64,000 nucleotides of DNA from positions 1 to 64,000 of the IMG/VR virus record IMGVR_UViG_3300032070_000007. The stretch is one strand, 5' to 3'. The stretch is from a virus. Within the stretch, counting starts at the first letter, position 1. The number at the start of each line of letters is the position of its first letter. A program made the position numbers and the translations under genes. The notes below the pieces were generated by a model that searched no databases, was not told where the DNA came from, and saw only the letters and a program-made list of their open reading frames with translations. Positions 60,317 to 64,000 of this stretch are shown piece by piece.

Positions 60317-60873
60317 GCAGCAACTATCTCCTGCATTTCAATAATTCTAGTATCCTGCAACTCCTTCAGCTTTGCCATTAATCGAGATTGGCAGTGTGGG
60401 CATAGGACTCCGTTAACTAACTCAACTAACTTTGTGTATCTTATGTTGAGTTGATTTATTTGAATTGTAGGTGAATTCGTAAGTGAACCCTCGAGCCTAC
60501 AGAGGAATTCGGCAGTTTGTCGGGCCTCCGACGCGATTGCCCTAATTCTTCCTTCAACAGCCTCTTCTATTGGGAACTCCAGAAGGGCCTCACAGCGAGT
60601 TAATAACTTACCAAAAATATCCTTCATGCGCCCAACTTGCGTAGAGACGTCTACTACTACTTTCTCAACAGCCGGCGAAACCCTTTCTGCAAGTGGTCGC
60701 TGGACATCACGTGTAAAATGAATGGAATAGTACGCACTTGAACACCCCAATCGTTTAGCGGCTTCCTCTTGGTTTATCTTTTTCGCAAAGAACAAGAGGT
60801 CCACCTCTCTGACGTCAGCGTGTGCACAACATTTACAGGAACGTCTGTTAAGGCGATAGTTGAGGGTTTCCAT
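60313..60873 (-). CDS. probable terminase small subunit
   Basis: A 186-residue protein with cysteines CKCCAH near the start, a helix-turn-helix (NQEEAAKRLGCSSAYYSIHF), a central coiled-coil helix and a C-terminal CPHCQ. Small terminases bind pac/cos DNA through such an HTH. Its ATG 60873 lacks a ribosome site and has a TATA-like box at the right distance for a leaderless mRNA. First gene of the late operon. Confidence 0.6.
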   Translation of the reverse strand: METLNYRLNRRSCKCCAHADVREVDLLFFAKKINQEEAAKRLGCSSAYYSIHFTRDVQRPLAERVSPAVEKVVVDVSTQVGRMKDIFGKLLTRCEALLEFPIEEAVEGRIRAIASEARQTAEFLCRLEGSLTNSPTIQINQLNIRYTKLVELVNGVLCPHCQSRLMAKLKELQDTRIIEMQEIVAA

Positions 60874-60896
60874 ATTTCATTAATGTGAGTGGTAAA

Positions 60897-60906
60897 CTAT
60901 TTAAAA
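60897..60906 (-). promoter_or_regulatory. TATA-like box for a leaderless late transcript
   Basis: Read leftward, ATTTTAAATAG is centred about 28 nt before ATG 60873, the archaeal distance from TATA to transcription start. With no ribosome site before the ATG, transcription would start at or near the start codon. Confidence 0.45.
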
Positions 60907-60953
60907 TGTGTGGTTTAGGTGTTTATTCGGGGAGTATTAGGGGTACTTGTAGG

Positions 60954-61019
60954 AAACGGTTCCACGGTTAAACGGTTAATGAAATTTATATATGTAGTAC
61001 AACCGTTTATCCGTTTTTT
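60954..61019. promoter_or_regulatory. AACGGTT operators around a bidirectional TATA box
   Basis: AAACGGTT and TTAAACGGTTAA (60954-60980) lie on one side of ATTTATATATG (60983-60994), and AACCGTTT then TCCGTTTTTT (61001-61019) on the other. The downstream half is nearly identical to 3988-4005. The TATA box reads well both ways, so this could drive the late operon leftward and the C-free region rightward under one regulator. Confidence 0.55.
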
Positions 61020-61163
61020 CTGAAATTTTTTGCCCAAAAATTCTATAGTACCCCAGCACTGCAACATAGGTCAACGCAAGTCCGTAACCAATACTTCCTA
61101 ACTTTACTCTGGGAATTCCGCAGAGTAAATTCTCGTAGAGATGACATATTCCGTCATTTTTAT

Positions 61164-61398
61164 ATATTAAATATTAAGATTCCTTACTTAAGTATTACGA
61201 CTTAAGATTACGGAGTTTATATTAAATATTACGACTTATGACGTAAGACTTGAGTATTAAGATAAAGGACTGTATATTAAATATTAAGACTTAAGTATTG
61301 TTAATTAAGTCTTAAGATTACGGAAGTAATATTGTATAGTAAGTAATAGGAGTTAGGAAAGTATATAAATAAATTAATATTGAATAGTAAGTATTAAG
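61164..61398. repeat. iteron-like direct repeats, 55-bp period
   Basis: ATATTAAATATTA starts at 61164, 61219 and 61274, exactly 55 bp apart. Degenerate copies ATATTGTATAGTAAG (61329, again 55 bp on) and ATATTGAATAGTAAG (61377) follow. Each is followed by AAGTCTTAAGAT/ACGACTTAAG-type palindromic pieces. Very AT-rich. Such arrays often bind initiator proteins at origins or partition proteins. The last two copies lie inside the C-free stretch and contain no C. Nothing coding is seen in 61020-61530. Confidence 0.6.
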
Positions 61399-61406
61399 AT
61401 ATAAAA

Positions 61407-61491
61407 GTTTAAATGGAAATGTAAATTTTAATATTATAAAAAGTTTAAAATTAAGGAAAGTTTAAATGTAAATGTAGAAAAGATTTATATA
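61407..61491 (+). promoter_or_regulatory. C-free copy of the paired-dyad promoter
   Basis: Dyads GTTTAA-N8-GTAAAT (61407-61426) and GTTTAA-N8-GTAGAA (61460-61479) are 53 bp apart, and a TATA box TTTATATA (61484-61491) begins 4 nt after the second. The promoters at 62565-62649 and 63532-63617 have the same spacing but use GTTTAC and G(T)(A/T)GAC, so here each C of the dyads is replaced by A or T. Confidence 0.7.
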
Positions 61492-61530
61492 TAAGTTTGT
61501 ATATTATATAATTAAGGAAAGTGAAAAAAA

Positions 61531-61767
61531 ATGAAAATAAGTGAAAAAGTTTGGGAAAGTGGAAAAAGTTTGAATGGAAATGAGAAAAAGGAAAAAATAT
61601 TGGAGGTTTTGGTAAAGGAAGGAATATGTGATATTGAGGAGATAAGGAAAGTAGGAAAAGAAAAGTGGATATGGGGAAGTTTGAAAAGTTTGGAAGAAGA
61701 AGGATTAGTGGAAAGTAGAAAAGTAGGAAAGAAGAAGTTTTATAGGATAAAGGGGGTGGAAAATTGA
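61531..61767 (+). CDS. C-free winged-helix protein
   Basis: A 78-residue protein, paralog of the gene at 62696 with about a third of residues identical: shared I-x-x-x-x-x-W-E-x-G near the start, EEI in the middle, KW-x-x-G, then E-x-x-x-x-GKK and YR at the end. Helix-turn-helix ICDIEEIRKVGKEKWIWGSL with a wing ESRKVGKKKFYRI. The gene has no C in its sense strand and the protein has no A, P, T, H or Q. AAGGAAAGTG precedes ATG 61531. Probable regulator binding the nearby dyads; the target is inferred. Confidence 0.75.
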   Translation: MKISEKVWESGKSLNGNEKKEKILEVLVKEGICDIEEIRKVGKEKWIWGSLKSLEEEGLVESRKVGKKKFYRIKGVEN

Positions 61768-62087
61768 AATTTGAGAATTGGAGTGATAAGAGAATAAAAG
61801 AGGAAAATAGGAAAAGAGAAGGAATAAAGGAGGGTATGAAAATGAAAAGTTGGAAAGAAGTAAAAGAAGAATGTAAGGAAAATGGAGTAGATATGAATAG
61901 GTTGAATTGGGTAGATAAAAGAAAAGGAGGAAGAAGAAGGAAAGTTGTAGGAATAGGAGGAAGTGAGAAAGAAAAAGAGATAATGGAAAGAAATGGATTT
62001 AGGAAATATAAAAGTGTGGAAGTAGGAATGAGTAGAGGATATGGATATTGGTGTTGGGTAAGGTTTGAAAAGGAGGTGGAAAAATGA
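61764..62087 (+). CDS. C-free basic protein, 107 aa
   Basis: TTG 61764 overlaps the previous TGA and has GGGGGTGG at 61752-61759. The protein is highly charged and helical (KRIKEENRKREGIKEGMK) with a basic GGRRRKV segment and an aromatic end GYGYWCWVRF. No A, P, T, H or Q and no C in the gene. Charged helix and basic patch suggest nucleic-acid binding. No relative recognised. Confidence 0.65.
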   Translation: MKFENWSDKRIKEENRKREGIKEGMKMKSWKEVKEECKENGVDMNRLNWVDKRKGGRRRKVVGIGGSEKEKEIMERNGFRKYKSVEVGMSRGYGYWCWVRFEKEVEK

Positions 62088-62287
62088 GTTATAAAAGTTG
62101 GGGAGGAAGAAAAATAGTTAGGAGAAAAGATGTGAAAGGAAAATGTGGAGTTTGTGGAAAAGAGGAAGTGGAAATGATAGAATTGGAAAGGAAAGAAGGA
62201 GAAAGTGAGGAAATAGGATTAGTGATGGAAGTTTGTAAGAGTTGTAAGTATGTAATAGATTGGGGATTAGGAAAAGAGGATTGGTAG
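62084..62287 (+). CDS. C-free zinc-ribbon protein, 67 aa
   Basis: ATGA overlap start at 62084 with AGGAGGTGG upstream. CGVCGK and CKSCK are 28 residues apart, giving a four-cysteine zinc ribbon like those of other small proteins in this virus. Made of 15 amino-acid types only; its gene lacks C. Function unknown, but preserved overlaps and the zinc site show it is a real protein. Confidence 0.7.
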   Translation: MSYKSWGGRKIVRRKDVKGKCGVCGKEEVEMIELERKEGESEEIGLVMEVCKSCKYVIDWGLGKEDW

Positions 62288-62307
62288 AAGGATATTAAGT
62301 AAGAAAG

Positions 62308-62317
62308 TTTTTTTTTT
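62308..62317 (+). terminator. T10 terminator of the C-free operon
   Basis: A run of ten T lies 21 nt after the stop at 62287, suited to archaeal intrinsic termination. A C-free transcript could not form a GC hairpin, so a bare T run would be required. Confidence 0.6.
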
Positions 62318-62345
62318 GTAAGTTTGGATTTTGGAAATTTAGTAT

Positions 62346-62562
62346 CGTAAATCGTACGACTTAAGTCTTACTTCTTAATACTTCATACAACTCACCTCAC
62401 CCTCCCCAAATCTTAAGACTTAAGACTTCAGAAAGTGTCGTAAGTCTTAAGACTCAAGTCTTAATATACATCTTTCCAAAGTTCCTCTCTGTTTCCATTA
62501 TAACGGAAAGTTCCAATAATATATAAATACTTTCCCTTGGTATCGTAAGTCTTACGACACGG
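62346..62562. repeat. cluster of AAGTCTTAAGACTT / CGTAAGTCTTACGAC palindromes
   Basis: Copies include ACGACTTAAGTCTTAC (62355-62370), AATCTTAAGACTTAAGACTT (62409-62428), CGTAAGTCTTAAGACT and CAAGTCTTAA (62439-62464), and the perfect dyad CGTAAGTCTTACG (62544-62556). C returns abruptly at 62346 and the stretch 62370-62410 is C-rich and G-poor. TATA-like ATATAAATAC lies at 62521-62530. No gene seen in 62288-62695. Confidence 0.6.
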
Positions 62563-62564
62563 AA

Positions 62565-62649
62565 GTTTACACTTTTATATAAACTTTTAAATGTTTAGGA
62601 GTAAGGAAAGTTAAAAAGTTTACACTTTTATGTTGACAAAATTTATATA
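62565..62649 (+). promoter_or_regulatory. paired-dyad promoter (C-containing)
   Basis: GTTTAC-N8-ATAAAC (62565-62584) and GTTTAC-N8-GTTGAC (62618-62637) are 53 bp apart; TTTATATA (62642-62649) starts 4 nt after the second. It serves the gene at 62696. It has the same geometry as the modules at 61407 and 63532. Confidence 0.7.
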
Positions 62650-62695
62650 CTAGAAAGTATATATTATAAGTGGAAATAAAAGGAGGTGAAAAGGA

Positions 62696-62941
62696 ATGCA
62701 AATAAATGCGGAAGAATGGGAAGCGGGAACTGCAGTTTCGGCAAGCGAAAATAAGGAAGCAATTCTGAAAGCGTTTGCAAAAGTGAAGGGCAAAGGAATG
62801 GATATGAAGGAAATTGGAAAGCTAAGCGGACTAAAGTGGCCATATGGAGCAGTAAAGGCTTTAGTGGAAGATGGAAAGCTGGAACGCAAGCAGTTCGGAA
62901 AGAAGTTTGGGTATAGGATGGTAGAAGTTAAGGAGGAATAA
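62696..62941 (+). CDS. winged-helix protein, C-containing paralog
   Basis: An 81-residue protein with helix-turn-helix MKEIGKLSGLKWPYGAVKAL and wing LERKQFGKKFGYRM. It resembles the C-free protein at 61531 over its whole length and the proteins at 7119 and 6693 more distantly. It contains nine alanines plus Q, T and P, so its composition is normal. AAAAGGAGGTG precedes ATG 62696. Behind the paired-dyad promoter; probably autoregulated. Confidence 0.7.
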   Translation: MQINAEEWEAGTAVSASENKEAILKAFAKVKGKGMDMKEIGKLSGLKWPYGAVKALVEDGKLERKQFGKKFGYRMVEVKEE

Positions 62942-63380
62942 ACCTCCTAACTTTCCATCCTCCAAACTCCAACCTTTGTTTGAAATCCAACCGTGCAAAG
63001 TCGGAATTGTAGAACTTTGGCGGCGATGGGGTGAGCCCAACCATATGGCTGCCGGTAGTGTGGGAACCCGGGGCATGTCGTAAATCCTAAGACTCAAGTC
63101 TTACTACTTAAGTCTTAAGGTACTCATCTGAACTCCTAAGACTCAAGTAACATACCTTACGATTACAATTTGCGTACGACCTAGATCCTGTATGACGGGC
63201 TTCCAAAAACGTTTCCAACATAAAAACGGTGATACTACTATATGTTTTTTTATGAGCCGTTTAAACGGTTAACCGTTGCATCTGAACACCTAAGACTCAA
63301 TACACTATCCTTCCGTTCTTCCCGTATAGTAGAGGACTTAGTACTTTCCCATATTTCCACTCTTTCCCATATATAAATAA
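62942..63380. other. non-coding stretch: GC-rich patch, palindromes and AACGGTT operator
   Basis: No gene is seen here. 62985-63075 is a GC-rich patch in AT-rich surroundings (CCATATGG, GGGTGAGCCC and TGCC/GGCA could pair), a possible structured RNA. 63077-63121 and 63138-63156 carry CTAAGACTCAAGT/AAGTCTTAAG palindromic elements. CCGTTTAAACGGTTAACCGT (63257-63276) is a doubled AACGGTT operator. A TATA-like CATATATAAATAA is at 63369-63381. Confidence 0.5.
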
Positions 63381-63381
63381 A

Positions 63382-63617
63382 GTTTACTTGAGAATGTAAA
63401 CGTCTTGTGGTGAGATAGGCATATATTTCTAGGCTCGTAAACATATGGGGTTTACATAAAGATGTAAACTTCCTTATGTGGCTGAGGCGCATCTTCTTAC
63501 TTTTAATATGGAGGTTTAATTGAATATGTAAATTTACATTTTTATGTAAACTTTTAATATGGTCATGTTTTAGGCTTCATCGTAGGTTTACAGCATCGTG
63601 TAGACAAAGTTTATATA
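63382..63617 (+). promoter_or_regulatory. five GTTTAC-N8-GTAAAC dyads and TATA box
   Basis: Twenty-base dyads, all with an 8-nt spacer, start at 63382, 63450, 63514 (degenerate GTTTAA/GTAAAT), 63532 (ATTTAC) and 63586 (ending GTAGAC). TTTATATA at 63610-63617 starts 4 nt after the last, and 63532 to 63586 is 54 bp, as in the two other modules. Serves the gene at 63657. Confidence 0.75.
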
Positions 63618-63656
63618 TTTGAAAATTAATTTTACTTTGTACTTAAGGGACTCAAA

Positions 63657-64000
63657 ATGGAAATAAAAAATAAGCTTCCAGAAATGGAAAAGCAACTTCC
63701 AGAACACCTTCAAATTCTAGAACTAAAGGATTGCGTATTCACGTACGATGAAGTAACAAAGAGAGGTTTGCAAAATGCATTCCAACTTTATTGTAGACAG
63801 AGGTTGATAGTGGAGTACAGCAAGGTGATTAGACAAAGGGTTAAGGTTAGGGGCGTCGGAATTGCTAAGTTCAAGCAGAAGTATAATGTTCCAAAAGGTA
63901 CTGCACTTTATACTTTTGTTCGGGACCACGAGACAAAGGAGTATAAGGAATTGGAAAGGCTTTGGGTGAAGAGAATAGCGTGGATACAAATGGTTGATAG
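63657..64000 (+). CDS. N-terminal part of an unidentified protein (3' truncated)
   Basis: ATG 63657 lies 40 nt after the TATA box, and the frame is open to the right edge (114 codons). ACTTAAGGGA upstream is a weak ribosome site. N-terminus KNKLPEMEKQLPEHLQILEL is amphipathic; the rest is basic and helical (YCRQRLIVEYSKVIRQRVKV). A segment GIAKFKQKYNVPKGTALYTF may be a small helix-turn-helix-like unit. Strong promoter with five dyads suggests an early or tightly regulated gene. Function unknown. Confidence 0.6.
   Translation, partial: MEIKNKLPEMEKQLPEHLQILELKDCVFTYDEVTKRGLQNAFQLYCRQRLIVEYSKVIRQRVKVRGVGIAKFKQKYNVPKGTALYTFVRDHETKEYKELERLWVKRIAWIQMVD

Larger units (their letters stand above)
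61322..62345 (+). other. 1024-nt stretch without a single C on the + strand
   Basis: From 61322 to 62345 the + strand contains only A, G and T; flanking C residues are at 61321 and 62346. It covers two degenerate iterons, a promoter with its operators, three overlapping genes and a T-run terminator. Inside the genes the strand is rich in A and G, with T the minority base. The flanks have ordinary C content. See the findings for interpretation. Confidence 0.95.

Noticed and set aside
61164-61400. Possible CRISPR array
   Set aside because: The repeats are AT-rich and degenerate, and the intervals between them resemble each other rather than being unique spacers; no cas1, cas2 or effector gene is present.
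61322-62345. C-free stretch as bisulfite, sequencing or deamination artefact
   Set aside because: Conversion of C to T would raise T, but T is the minority base in the genes. Reading frames, overlaps, zinc cysteines and ribosome sites are intact, and flanking DNA is normal.

Overview
The window looks like most of the genome of a head-tailed virus (Caudoviricetes, siphovirus-like) of an archaeon. Virus: large terminase, portal, HK97-type capsid protein, tail tube, tape measure and tail tip are all present. Archaeal host: many genes follow BRE/TATA-type boxes (AAANNTTTATATA), the ribosome sites are strong GGAGGTG, and the replication genes are of archaeal style (family B DNA polymerase, ERCC4/XPF-type nuclease, AAA+ helicase-like ATPase, type IB GTP cyclohydrolase). 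I see no rRNA, convincing tRNA, CRISPR array or integrase. Both ends of the window cut a gene.

Layout. 1-25155 (+ strand): early/middle genes, tightly packed and often overlapping by ATGA or GTGA. They encode small DNA-binding and zinc-ribbon proteins, a UvrD-like helicase, a Sak4-like ATPase, ThyX, MazG-like, PolB, a Cas4-like nuclease, an ERCC4 nuclease and an AAA+ ATPase. Scattered among them is a complete route to 7-deazaguanine DNA: GTP cyclohydrolase IB, QueD, QueE, QueC, QueF and a DpdA-like transglycosylase. This predicts replacement of some DNA guanines, most likely by preQ1. 25190-60873 (- strand): the late region, read leftward from terminase through portal, protease candidate, scaffold, decoration proteins, capsid, connectors, tail tube, chaperones and tape measure to the tail tip and small membrane proteins. 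Inserted in it are a 1529-residue protein built of about 66 twenty-residue repeats, a membrane-anchored 1253-residue glycoprotein-like protein, a transglutaminase-like protein, a glycosyltransferase-methyltransferase fusion and a PD-(D/E)XK protein.

60874-64000: an AT-rich control region, the most unusual part. It holds five iteron-like repeats (the first four exactly 55 bp apart), operator palindromes, and three promoters of identical design (paired GTTTAC-N8-GTAAAC dyads 53-54 bp apart, the nearer one 4 nt from a TATA box). One of these promoters and the three-gene operon it drives lie in a 1024-nt stretch (61322-62345) with no cytosine at all on the + strand. The three proteins therefore contain no Ala, Pro, Thr, His or Gln. 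The first is a paralog of a normal, C-containing gene 1 kb downstream, and even the operators have lost their C. This looks like selection against C (that is, against G on the - strand) over coding and non-coding DNA alike. It may be tied to the origin, to very stable R-loops, to restriction avoidance, or to the virus's own guanine modification.
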